A DNA stretch of 64,000 bases from Calothrix sp. NIES-4101 (lineage in GTDB: Bacteria > Cyanobacteriota > Cyanobacteriia > Cyanobacteriales > Nostocaceae). Position numbers and translations under genes: made by a program. Below, in pieces: positions 56,183-64,000 of the stretch. The stretch's first letter is position 1. Each line of letters begins with the position of its first letter. The notes beneath the pieces were generated by a model that saw only the letters and a program-made list of their open reading frames with translations, was not told the DNA's origin and did not search any database. The stretch is taken from the NCBI GenBank assembly GCA_004296455.1, contig AP018280.1, positions 3,286,001 through 3,350,000 on the forward strand, given 5' to 3'.

Positions 56183-57523
56183 ATGACCGCTAACAGCTTA
56201 TTGAATAGTCAGGGCGATCGACATCTTTTAAAATCTAAAGATAAACGCCTCAAATTACAATATACGCAAGAGAGAATGTACGGTTTTTTACTGAAAATTG
56301 TAAAAAATTGGCAACCAGATGAAGTTTTGCGTGTATTTAAGCGTTCTTTTATTGATTGCTTAAATTCAGATGCTAGTAAATATTCGCTGGGAATATATAT
56401 TGTTTTACTAGAGCATGGCGAGGAAGAATTTCGCCATACTATTAAACGCTGCTGCTACATATTAATTAATAATTGGGAAACTACTAGAAGACACAAATAT
56501 ATTCAGGATTTAGTTGAATTATTCACTAATTTAAAATTCAGTTTTAATCCCAATACTTCTGGTAAGCTCAAAAAAGCCAGAACTTGGATAAATAATTTTG
56601 TCCAAAGCGAAGATTATCAAGAATTACAATTATTTGCATATCGGAATGAAGATGTAAAAGGACATTGGACAAATCGTTATAGCTCCTACTTATTATTGGC
56701 TCAATCTCTGAATGATAATAATTCTAAGGAACAAAAAGAAGCAGCAAGAAAACTTTCAAGAGCTTTAAAAGATAAGTTTAAGTTTGAATTAGCGATGTAT
56801 ATTGCGCGATCGCAATTACAAGTGAATAATTCTGTTAATGTTCATCGCTATCGGAATCCTAGTAGTTTAGGAGATAATGCGATTAGGCTGATTAAGGCAA
56901 TAGTTGTGAAGAAAGGAAATTTTAGTTATGACAATATTGCCAATATATTTTTAAAGCAAACTCAGCATGACATATTTCATGATTTTAAACAGAGTTTATT
57001 AAAATATTTAATATTTTCAGTACAGCAGCAGGAATTTACCGATACCTTACAGAAGCAGTTAGCAGAAAAATTAAATTCATGGAAGGTAGAATATGATGAT
57101 TCCCCAGTTAACAAAGATTTAGTATTGAGAATTTGCAATCGCACAATTGATTTTTTAACTACAGAAAATGGTCGCGAGCCCTCAAGCTTGTTTGTCATGT
57201 TACTATCACAGGGACATCCATTAACTTTGGTGATTGTACTATTAAAAATAATTTTGATTTCTACTCATTCTCGCAGCCACTTAGAAATGCGAATTGCTAA
57301 TTTAATTAGATATTATGAGCAGTATTTGGAAAGTGAGTGTATATGGTTTATTCATTTTATCGAGATTTTCAATATCACTTTTGCAATTTATGCGGAGAAT
57401 ATTGAATATAACTTAATTAAAATGAAAGAAGATGAGATAGAATCGCCCATGAATTATGTAGATAAGTCATGTTTGGATGATTATCGGGTTTTTTCACAGT
57501 TAAAAACTTTTAAAGAGGATTAA
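56183..57523 (+). CDS. Hypothetical protein, alpha-helical
   Basis: The 446 residues have a strongly helical, charged and aromatic composition, with many Lys/Asn/Arg and no signal peptide. There is one possible hydrophobic stretch near LVIVLLKIILIS late in the sequence. No motif I recognise is present. The ATG at 56183 is preceded by a weak GAGAA; the frame itself starts at a TTG (56165). It follows the tRNA-Leu gene on the same strand and is convergent with the flippase-like gene. AT-rich codon use (Asn, Lys, Ile) suggests either a genomic region of lower GC or an acquired gene. The function is unknown. Confidence 0.6.
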   Translation: MTANSLLNSQGDRHLLKSKDKRLKLQYTQERMYGFLLKIVKNWQPDEVLRVFKRSFIDCLNSDASKYSLGIYIVLLEHGEEEFRHTIKRCCYILINNWETTRRHKYIQDLVELFTNLKFSFNPNTSGKLKKARTWINNFVQSEDYQELQLFAYRNEDVKGHWTNRYSSYLLLAQSLNDNNSKEQKEAARKLSRALKDKFKFELAMYIARSQLQVNNSVNVHRYRNPSSLGDNAIRLIKAIVVKKGNFSYDNIANIFLKQTQHDIFHDFKQSLLKYLIFSVQQQEFTDTLQKQLAEKLNSWKVEYDDSPVNKDLVLRICNRTIDFLTTENGREPSSLFVMLLSQGHPLTLVIVLLKIILISTHSRSHLEMRIANLIRYYEQYLESECIWFIHFIEIFNITFAIYAENIEYNLIKMKEDEIESPMNYVDKSCLDDYRVFSQLKTFKED

Positions 57524-57543
57524 TAGTTGACTGGTGAGGAATA

Positions 57544-58491
57544 TTACCTATTCGCAACTTTTTCTGCTTCAAAACGCTGTTCAAGCCAAGCAATTCCCGC
57601 ACCAAGAGTTTCAGCGAGAATACTAACTAAGCGGTATAAGACTGTGCTACCAATCGCTAATGCAGGTGGAAAATGACCTTGGAGTAATGCAATTATAGTG
57701 GCTTCAAATACTCCTAAACCTCCAGGAGCACCTGGAATCACAAAACCCAGGAACCAAGCAAAGCTAAAAGCCCCCAGTAGTAAAGGCAGTTGTTCTGGTT
57801 GTAATGGGACTAGTACAAATAACGTCAGGATAAAACCCGTGCCACGTAAAATTAAAAAAGTGAGTTCTCCAAATAGTGGTATTAGGGGATAACGTTGCAA
57901 TTTTAAATAGTTATTAGTCAAATTATCTGAATTATTTGCTTCAGTTTTTCTAAATTTTAATTTTTGGGCAAAATTGAGTATCGGGTTGAGAAATCGTGGA
58001 TAAAAAATACAAAGAATTGCGATTAAAGCCAGTGCTTGTAAAATTCGCAAATTAGTATCATTTTTTAGTGAAGTAAATTGACTACCCAGTAACACAATAA
58101 TAATTAAAGCCGCAGTCGCCATTAATAAAGGCTCAAGTAAAATACTGACAGTTGCCGTCACCGTAGAAATCTTTGCTTCTTTAGCTGCCATAATGCGTCC
58201 ATAATGGTGCCAAACATTTCCCGGTAAGTATTTAGCAACATTGGTTTTGAGATAAACTTGGATGAAGTGAGAGACTGGTACAGGTTGATTTAATTCCTTG
58301 AGCACCCAAGTCCACACCCAAGCAGCCCAGATGTGCGCCAGTAATGTGATACCAGTGGCGATCGCGAGAATAGCCCATCCAGCACTCTCAATACGGATAG
58401 CTGCCACTTCTAACCAGTTATCTTTTAAAGTTTTAGCTACAAAAAATAGCGTTCCCCCTAAAATTAGCCAGCGTAGTATTCGCTTAAACAT
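57544..58491 (-). CDS. Flippase-like/LPG synthase-type membrane protein
   Basis: This is a 315-residue polytopic protein with about eight membrane helices. The pattern LKTNVAKYLPGNVWHHYGRI is a family signature. Others are VIPGAPGGLGVFEATIIAL and LYRLVSILAETLGAGIA. It matches the UPF0104/'lysylphosphatidylglycerol synthase TM region'-like (flippase-like) family. Members are implicated in phospholipid or glycan translocation, but the substrate here is unknown. No soluble catalytic domain is present, so it is not a full MprF. It begins at ATG 58491 without a strong ribosome binding site. Confidence 0.8.
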   Translation of the reverse strand: MFKRILRWLILGGTLFFVAKTLKDNWLEVAAIRIESAGWAILAIATGITLLAHIWAAWVWTWVLKELNQPVPVSHFIQVYLKTNVAKYLPGNVWHHYGRIMAAKEAKISTVTATVSILLEPLLMATAALIIIVLLGSQFTSLKNDTNLRILQALALIAILCIFYPRFLNPILNFAQKLKFRKTEANNSDNLTNNYLKLQRYPLIPLFGELTFLILRGTGFILTLFVLVPLQPEQLPLLLGAFSFAWFLGFVIPGAPGGLGVFEATIIALLQGHFPPALAIGSTVLYRLVSILAETLGAGIAWLEQRFEAEKVANR

Positions 58492-58678
58492 AATAATGTT
58501 TTACGTTGATAGTTTTCCTGAAAAAAAAACAAAATATTTTCTCCTAAGTTCTGCTTTTTACTCAAGTGAAAAGTATTTTTAAGGAATTATAATTGAGGTT
58601 TAAATTTCCTCAATCTGCTATGAATATATTAATTATAATACTAATATATTAATTTGCAGATATTATGGTTTTATCAGC

Positions 58679-59317
58679 TTATGATAATTTTTCAAAAATA
58701 ACTCTATATACAGGTTCACCTTTATTTTGTGTAGCTATTTCCCGTTCTGTTGGTACTTGGAATGGATTTTCTGGTAACCATTCACCACTACCTTGAATTT
58801 TAAATCTCGGATTTTCTAAAAAACGCGATCGCATTTCATTCGCTACAAATTCAATATCAGATTGCAAAAATATAATCCCTCCTTGTTCCAGATATTCTGC
58901 TAATTCTGTGACTAGTTCTGGTTGGACTACACGTCTTTTTGCATGACGATTTTTAAACCAAGGGTCGGGAAATTGGATTGAGACTCGCTGTAAAATTCCT
59001 GTAGGGATTCCCGATAAGATTGGTTTCAATGAATTATTAGCATTGCAATATAAATAATGTAAATTTGTCAGTCCTTGTTCATCACGCAATCTATTGGCAT
59101 CAACTACTAAAGGCTGACGAATTTCTAAACCTAAAAAATTCCAATTTGATTCTAACTCCGCCATTTGCAGCACAAATCTCCCCCTCGCACAACCAATATC
59201 TAAATGTAACGGTTGATTTAGTTTTGTATAGATTTTTTCCCAGTCAACTGGATTAGCAGGGGTTTGATATTTTTGCGCTAGGGGATTAACATGCTGGCGA
59301 ACTCGAACGCGAACCAT
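58679..59317 (-). CDS. trmB: tRNA (guanine-N7-)-methyltransferase
   Basis: At 212 residues it has the S-adenosylmethionine-binding motif LDIGCARGRFVLQMAEL and the family signature IQFPDPWFKNRHAKRRVVQP. It has an acidic substrate region near FLQSDIEFVAN. TrmB adds a methyl group to N7 of G46 in the variable loop of tRNAs, stabilising tertiary structure. This is a widespread, single-domain enzyme. No other tRNA-modification gene lies next to it. The ATG at 59317 starts a basic N-terminal segment. Confidence 0.95.
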   Translation of the reverse strand: MVRVRVRQHVNPLAQKYQTPANPVDWEKIYTKLNQPLHLDIGCARGRFVLQMAELESNWNFLGLEIRQPLVVDANRLRDEQGLTNLHYLYCNANNSLKPILSGIPTGILQRVSIQFPDPWFKNRHAKRRVVQPELVTELAEYLEQGGIIFLQSDIEFVANEMRSRFLENPRFKIQGSGEWLPENPFQVPTEREIATQNKGEPVYRVIFEKLS

Positions 59318-59519
59318 ATTATTAATTGCTTAGTGGTTAGTGGTTAATAGATATTGAATGATGTGATAATTCATGAGCGATCGCCCATGAAACTTGTTAT
59401 CGCAGCCAGGCTTTACACTGGGCTCCTCAGAATTCTCCGATCCCCACTTTGAAACAGAAGCGGTATACTTTGTGCAAAGCCTTTAATTACACCCCAATTA
59501 TAAAATTAACTTTTATTCA

Positions 59520-60623
59520 ATGACTCCGAACTTTCGATTTGCTGTAGTCAGTGACTTGCATATTGCTCTTCCTCACACCATTTGGAATCATCCTAGCCGT
59601 TTTCATCTGGTTGAAGTTAGCATTCCTGCATTTGAAAGCGTACTCGAACATTTAACACAACTCGATTTAGATTTTCTTTTACTTCCAGGTGATTTAACTC
59701 AACATGGGGAACCTGAAAATCATACTTGGTTGCAACAACGTTTAGCAAAGTTGCCGTTTCCCACTTATGTAATTCCAGGGAATCACGATGTCCCAGTGAT
59801 TGCAGGCGATAGCCAATCTATTGGATTTCAAGATTTTCCCCAGTACTATCGCAAGTTTGGCTACGAGAATACCGAAAAACTCTATTACACCTGTGAATTA
59901 CTGCCTGGAGTCAGATTAGTGGCTCTTAATTCTAATAGCTTCGATGCAGAAGGAAAGCAAATTGGTCGATTAGATGAAGAACAATTACAGTGGTTGGAAA
60001 TAATACTGGAATCGGCGACAGATGAATTAGTATTAGCTACAATTCATCATAATGTTGCCGAGCATTTGCCGAATCAATCTCATCATCCGATGGCGAGTAG
60101 ATATATGCTGGAAAATGCATCTACATTAATCGAAATATTACAGCGTTTTGGCGTTAAGCTAGTATTTACAGGACATTTACACATTCAAGATATTGCCAAT
60201 AATCATGGTGTATATGATATTACAACTGGTTCTTTGGTCAGCTATCCGCACCCCTATCGTATATTTGAATACCACCAAAATAAATACGGAAATAGTAGGT
60301 TACAGGTGTTATCCTACCGTGTTGAATCAGTGTCCGAATATCCTAGTTTACAAACATATTCGCGCCAATGGATGCGCGATCGCAGTTTTCCCTTTCTTGT
60401 TAAGTTACTTACATTACCTCCTTTGAATTTATCAATAGCCAAAGCTGAGGAATTAGCACCTAATTTAAGGGATTTTTGGGCAAATATTGCTGATGGGGAC
60501 ACCTTATTTGATCATCATCCTCACTTTCCGGCAGAGGTTAGCCGTTACTTTCAAGCATATGGCGCAATATCATCATCTGGAAGTCCAGCATTAGTCGATA
60601 ATAATATTTCACTTTTTTTGTAG
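59520..60623 (+). CDS. Calcineurin-like metallophosphoesterase
   Basis: At 367 residues it has the five metal-binding blocks of this family in order: AVVSDLHIA (DxH), LLPGDLTQHG (GDx2xxxG), VIPGNHDVP (GNHD), TIHHN and FTGHLHIQD (GHxH). It hydrolyses phosphate esters with a dinuclear metal centre, and the substrate (for instance cyclic nucleotides or nucleotides) is not fixed by sequence. No signal peptide is evident, so it is probably cytoplasmic. The C-terminal 110 residues are helical and unique to the subfamily. The start ATG at 59520 comes directly before the first beta strand. Confidence 0.9.
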   Translation: MTPNFRFAVVSDLHIALPHTIWNHPSRFHLVEVSIPAFESVLEHLTQLDLDFLLLPGDLTQHGEPENHTWLQQRLAKLPFPTYVIPGNHDVPVIAGDSQSIGFQDFPQYYRKFGYENTEKLYYTCELLPGVRLVALNSNSFDAEGKQIGRLDEEQLQWLEIILESATDELVLATIHHNVAEHLPNQSHHPMASRYMLENASTLIEILQRFGVKLVFTGHLHIQDIANNHGVYDITTGSLVSYPHPYRIFEYHQNKYGNSRLQVLSYRVESVSEYPSLQTYSRQWMRDRSFPFLVKLLTLPPLNLSIAKAEELAPNLRDFWANIADGDTLFDHHPHFPAEVSRYFQAYGAISSSGSPALVDNNISLFL

Positions 60624-60941
60624 GGCAAGGGTTGAAAGAGATAAGGAGATAGGGAGACAGGAATAGAGAATAGACAATGTTCTTCTTGTCTCCAACTCAT
60701 TATTCTCGCCTGAGGAATCATTACTTATGGCTCAATACCTTTGCCAAAATCAAGAGCGCTTTCCATAGTAGAGTTATTGTCTCCAGTATCCACCCTGTGC
60801 ATCATGGTTCTAGCAGTTCACCAATTTCGCAAAGTCTTGGCTTTTAGAACTCTTCTAATGTGGATTTGCATAAATTCATTAAATCAATCGTGTCAGTAAA
60901 TTACATATTCTGCTAATTTATCTATTTACTTTATTGAAATT
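60624..60941. other. Intergenic region
   Basis: It contains a G/A-rich tract ('gagataaggagatagggagac', about 60639-60660) of a type common between genes in this genome. I see no gene. Confidence 0.35.
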
Positions 60942-61784
60942 ATGAATCAAACAAGACTTAATACCCAATTTTGGACTCAAATCACTAATAATAAAATATT
61001 GAAACTGGTGACAATTCTCTCACTCTGCACCAGTTGTAGTATAGGTTATGGAAACCAAATAATGAGTGTTGGTTATGAAGAACAAATAATTGCCCAAAAT
61101 CCTGTTTTAACACCAATTGAATTTGAACCACCACCACCACCCCCCAACCGTGGGGAACCGACAGGTAGAGCGCAAGGAGGAGCCGGAAGAGGTTGTGAAC
61201 CAACAGCACTTGTTCCTTTAACTAAGTCCCAAAATGGTAATTTTTTATGGGGATTAACAGTGAGCGATCGCCCACAATTTTGGTTTAGTTTACCCAGAAA
61301 GTTGACAACAAAAGATGCAGTTGAATTTGTCTTAACAGATAATCTTGGCAAAGCAGTTTATAAAACGAAATTGAAAAATACTACCACTCCACAAGGGATA
61401 GTAAATTTTGCTATACCCCAAGAAATACCACCTTTACAAATTGGCAAAACTTATAATTGGTCGTTTTCTGTCTACTGCGATTTCCAAATTGTAGAAGATA
61501 AACCAGGAAATGTTCGAGGCAGTATTCAAAGAATTGCTGTAAATCCAACATTAAAAAAACAATTAGCTAGTTCTCAAAGCCCTATCGCTCAAGCTAGTAT
61601 CTATGCCAAAAATGGTATTTGGTTTGATGCTTTAACAACCTTGGGAGTCAATCTCCGCAACAAAAAAGAACAAAATATTTCCTCTGCTTGGACTGAGTTG
61701 CTAAGACAGGTTAATTTAGAAAAAATTGTCTCACTTCCTCTGACTAATTGTTGCGATCGCCAACCAGTAAAGAATGAAAAGTAG
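60942..61784 (+). CDS. DUF928 family exported protein
   Basis: At 280 residues it has a signal peptide-like N-terminus (LVTILSLCTSCSIGYGNQ) and a proline-rich linker (PPPPPPNRGEPTGRAQGG). The conserved DUF928 core (RGCEPTALVPLT to KTYNWSFSVYCDF) then follows. DUF928 proteins are cyanobacterial envelope proteins of unknown role, often encoded near CHASE2-domain sensors, though none is adjacent here. The core is beta-rich with two conserved cysteines. The C-terminus ends NCCDRQPVKNEK. The final gene region is convergent with the SH3 gene across a strong hairpin at 61823. Confidence 0.85.
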   Translation: MNQTRLNTQFWTQITNNKILKLVTILSLCTSCSIGYGNQIMSVGYEEQIIAQNPVLTPIEFEPPPPPPNRGEPTGRAQGGAGRGCEPTALVPLTKSQNGNFLWGLTVSDRPQFWFSLPRKLTTKDAVEFVLTDNLGKAVYKTKLKNTTTPQGIVNFAIPQEIPPLQIGKTYNWSFSVYCDFQIVEDKPGNVRGSIQRIAVNPTLKKQLASSQSPIAQASIYAKNGIWFDALTTLGVNLRNKKEQNISSAWTELLRQVNLEKIVSLPLTNCCDRQPVKNEK

Positions 61785-61822
61785 TAACTGAAGAAATGGC
61801 AAAACTGGCAATATGAAAATAT

Positions 61823-61873
61823 TTAGTAGTAGGGATATCTTCGCCACAAGAGCGAAAATATTCCTACTACTAA
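61823..61873. terminator. Bidirectional hairpin terminator
   Basis: TTAGTAGTAGG (61823-61833) pairs with CCTACTACTAA (61863-61873), and TTCGC with GCGAA inside, giving a 22-base stem with one mismatch and one wobble and a 7-base loop. It lies between convergent genes, 38 bases past DUF928 and 27 bases past the SH3 gene. The stem has U-rich flanks on both strands, so it can end both transcripts. Confidence 0.72.
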
Positions 61874-61900
61874 CTTCTATTAATTACATTCAATTCAGCT

Positions 61901-62488
61901 TTACAAGCCTAGGGCAACTCTAGTTTGCGGTCCAACTTTACCATCAACTAACAAACCATTATTCAGTTGAAAGTTGCGAACAGCACGTGCTGTTATGGAA
62001 CCGTAAAAGCCTGTTGTTGGTACACCTAATGCCCGTTGAACCTGTATCACCGATGTTCCTTGGGAACCCACAGCAAGGGTTACAGGACCACCAACGCCGA
62101 GTCCAGGGGTATTTCCTTGTCCAGGACGTATACCAACATATCTGGTTGCGACATAATTACCAGAAGATAAGCGGCTAAAACCATTGGGAGTATCAACAAC
62201 AATGGCAAGTCTAGAACCATTCCGCAGACATCCCAGCACTGGAGCATTCAAACTTGGTGCAGAACGAACTCGTAAACAGCTACCATTAGTACGAACATAA
62301 CCAATTGCACTTACTGCCGCTTGCGCTTGGGGAAGACTTGCAAGCAACATACCAACACTTGCAAATGCTAAACAAGCAGATTTAATTACCTTATGGAACT
62401 TGAAGTTAATTTTACGGAGTTTTAATTCTGGTTCTGCTGTTGCTCTTTGATTTGCATCAGCCATGACAGAGTAAGCAAGATATTCCAC
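61901..62488 (-). CDS. Exported SH3b/peptidoglycan-binding protein
   Basis: The 195 residues have a long n-region and a signal peptide (about 34-60, ending QAQA). An SH3b domain (about 61-118: SCLRVRSAPSLNAPVLGC) and a PG_binding_1 domain (about 135-195: GSQGTSVIQVQRALGVPTTG, then VDGKVGPQTRVALGL) follow. Both domains bind peptidoglycan, so the protein probably sits in the periplasmic wall. The start is a GTG at 62488, supported by AAGGAG nine bases upstream. An ATG at residue 9 is the alternative but lies farther from it. It carries no catalytic residues, so a wall-binding or sensing function is likely. Confidence 0.85.
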   Translation of the reverse strand: MEYLAYSVMADANQRATAEPELKLRKINFKFHKVIKSACLAFASVGMLLASLPQAQAAVSAIGYVRTNGSCLRVRSAPSLNAPVLGCLRNGSRLAIVVDTPNGFSRLSSGNYVATRYVGIRPGQGNTPGLGVGGPVTLAVGSQGTSVIQVQRALGVPTTGFYGSITARAVRNFQLNNGLLVDGKVGPQTRVALGL

Positions 62489-62864
62489 CTTGAAGTTCTC
62501 CTTGTCGGTTTTGGATGTTTTCAGTGATTAGAAAGCTTGAATGACTACAGAGAAGCACCAAATTTTCTCTGTTGATAACACTGACACTTTTGTTATCTCA
62601 AGGTATATAGGTTGTACATGAGATTACTAATTATCATAGAAGACTATTACTTAAGTACAGATTAAAAAAATATAAAAAAGACAACATTCTTCCGGATATT
62701 AATAATCTAGAGTGTAATTATAATAATTTGTCTGAAAGCTGACATCTATCTAAATGAATGTATTTTGGGTAATTCCATAGTGAAAAAGACTGAATTATTA
62801 CTAAATACAGCCTTTTTATCTCCTTATTAAAGATTTTTGATAGCGATATATAGTTACTTAACTA
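62489..62864. other. Intergenic region with terminator
   Basis: It holds the promoter region of the SH3 gene and the terminator of the M23 gene at 62783-62817. No gene is seen. Confidence 0.4.
62783..62817 (-). terminator. Rho-independent terminator of the M23 peptidase gene
   Basis: On the minus strand AAAAAGGCTG (62817-62808) pairs with CAGTCTTTTT (62792-62783) with one G-U wobble and a 15-base loop, and a U-tail follows. It lies 48 bases after the stop codon at 62865. Confidence 0.65.
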
Positions 62865-63770
62865 TTAACTTTTATTGGTGTAAAAAATATCGCGGCGGAA
62901 GCGAGAACCATTTCGCCACACTTCAACTCCTTGAGGAGTCACAAAGTAAGAAAAGCTACCATTGTCAGCCCGATATTGTAAATTATTCAGATTCCAAGCA
63001 GGTAGTTTCACAACTTGATAGGGATTTTGCTTGAGTTCGCCAATATAAAATAATTGTCCGTTTTCTTGACAGACTCGAACCCGCGCATTCACAGTTTCAC
63101 CTGCGATTAAGGTTTTCCCATGACAACGATTAGAGGGATTATTGCTCTGAATATTATTAGCCACAATATTATTAGCCGCAGATATTGGTTGAATTTGGGT
63201 ATTTTGCTGTGTTTTAGCGTTAGCGACTGTAGATGTTGTATTATTTGGGGATAGTAAAACTTCTATTGGGTTAACTGCTACCCGTTGATTGGTATGAATT
63301 TCAAAATGCAGATGGGGAGCGGAACTATTACCAGTAGAACCCATTTGTGCAATAGTTTGACCTTGAGTAACTTGTTGTCCTTGACTAACTAAAAGACGAC
63401 TATTATGACCATAAACTGTTGTTTGTCCGTTCGGATGTTGAATCTTCACAACATAACCTAATCCCCAATCATCCCATCCAGCTTTGATAACTTTGCCAGC
63501 AGCAACCGCTAAAATTGGTGTTCCCGATGCATTAGCAATATCAATACCTTCGTGTTGATATTTGCGAAATCCCTGGGAAATGATTCCTTGGGCGGGGTAA
63601 ATAAATTTGACTGAGGAATTTGTGGCTTGTGGATTTGGAGTGAGGTTTTGCGGGGATAGATTTTGTGTTAGGGTTTGCGTTTTCGCTGAAGTATGTATAT
63701 TTGTAGTCACTGTCAAAATGAATCCAACTAAGCCATAAGTAGAGAGATAGAGAAAGTTAGTTTTTTTCAT
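62865..63770 (-). CDS. Exported M23 family peptidase (LytM-like)
   Basis: At 301 residues it has a signal peptide (MKKTNFLYLSTYGLVGFILT) and a polar linker. The M23 domain (about 70-170) has HEGIDIA (HxxxD) and HLHFE (HxH), which coordinate the catalytic zinc. GHNSRLLVSQGQQVTQGQ is the conserved strand after the active site. A second, beta-rich C-terminal domain (about 205-300) ends in FRRDIFYTNKS. M23 enzymes cut glycine- or peptide cross-links in peptidoglycan. All ligands are present, so it is likely an active endopeptidase in the periplasm. The frame begins further upstream at 63791 with a TTG, but the ATG at 63770 starts a normal signal peptide. Confidence 0.92.
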   Translation of the reverse strand: MKKTNFLYLSTYGLVGFILTVTTNIHTSAKTQTLTQNLSPQNLTPNPQATNSSVKFIYPAQGIISQGFRKYQHEGIDIANASGTPILAVAAGKVIKAGWDDWGLGYVVKIQHPNGQTTVYGHNSRLLVSQGQQVTQGQTIAQMGSTGNSSAPHLHFEIHTNQRVAVNPIEVLLSPNNTTSTVANAKTQQNTQIQPISAANNIVANNIQSNNPSNRCHGKTLIAGETVNARVRVCQENGQLFYIGELKQNPYQVVKLPAWNLNNLQYRADNGSFSYFVTPQGVEVWRNGSRFRRDIFYTNKS

Positions 63771-63937
63771 GAATTCAGAGTGATATTGCAACTACAGTTG
63801 AGACGATATTTTAATACATGCAGTTTCTGAAATAGCAATGTTTATACTGAATGGAACTTTTTGTGAATTATTCAAACATTTAAAATTTATTGATGTCAAA
63901 CATCGTCAGAAAATCAAGACACACAACCAATAATCAG

Positions 63938-63979
63938 GATATAGTTGGGGAGTTAGTTAAATAGCTCCCCAACTATATC
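63938..63979. terminator. Perfect 15-base inverted repeat near window edge
   Basis: GATATAGTTGGGGAG (63938-63952) and CTCCCCAACTATATC (63965-63979) form a perfect 15-base stem with a 12-base loop. There is no clear poly-T tail on the plus strand. It may end a transcript coming from beyond the window, or be a small repeat element. Confidence 0.5.
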
Positions 63980-64000
63980 AATACCCAATACTTTAAAAGG

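Noticed and set aside
60639-60660. G/A-rich tract as a possible CRISPR or promoter element
   Set aside because: There is no repeat-spacer spacing, and similar tracts occur in other gaps. It is a simple low-complexity sequence.

Overview
The window looks like chromosomal DNA of a filamentous, probably Nostocales-type, cyanobacterium. The AT-rich sequence is sprinkled with the HIP1 octamer GCGATCGC. It carries a tRNA-Leu(UAA) gene split by a group I intron, ndhL of the photosynthetic NDH-1 complex, a PedR-like redox regulator, DUF928 and DUF3007 proteins, and the giant Ser/Thr kinase-ATPase-histidine kinase proteins typical of these organisms. No phage, insertion sequence or CRISPR array was seen.

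Layout. 1-4.6 kb: a truncated rhomboid protease, a decayed Uma2-type fragment, an unknown protein, a divergent pirin behind an AraC regulator, and a DUF457-type membrane hydrolase. 4.7-10.8 kb: a D-Ala-D-Ala carboxypeptidase, an unusual ECF sigma factor fused to a GIY-YIG domain, two small orphan proteins, an LRV/HEAT-like repeat protein and a GT8-like glycosyltransferase. 11-25.8 kb: a signalling island on the minus strand with two giant trifunctional kinases (1992 and 1874 aa), a 522-aa internally deleted third copy, and a membrane histidine kinase whose N-terminus matches the ethylene-receptor fold. The 1992-aa kinase carries a GAF domain with both cysteines of a DXCF-type cyanobacteriochrome. 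25.8-39.4 kb: a 1.6-kb gene desert, then mostly household genes (desaturase/SDR fusion, MarR, ruvC, yvcK, acyltransferase, gluconokinase, fructokinase, pedR, an SH3-bearing Ser/Thr kinase).

39.5-51.4 kb is a cell-surface block on the minus strand. A DUF11/SdrD-like exported protein, a 1405-aa outer-membrane barrel with an Ig-like domain, and a beta-helix-OmpA protein are translationally coupled (ATGA and TGATG overlaps). Two tandemly duplicated SdrD/DUF11 surface proteins follow, and a small exported protein lies beyond a terminator. The set looks like an envelope export or adhesion apparatus that I cannot match to a named system.

51.4-64 kb: a 1.4-kb non-coding stretch, a coiled-coil membrane protein, the ndhL-DUF3007-trpA cluster, the intron-containing tRNA-Leu, an unknown 446-aa protein, a flippase-like membrane protein, trmB, a metallophosphoesterase, DUF928, a secreted SH3/peptidoglycan-binding protein and an M23 peptidase.

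The observations most worth following are the putative bilin-binding GAF in the trifunctional kinase, the ethylene-receptor-like kinase beside it, the sigma factor-GIY-YIG fusion, and the coupled surface operon.
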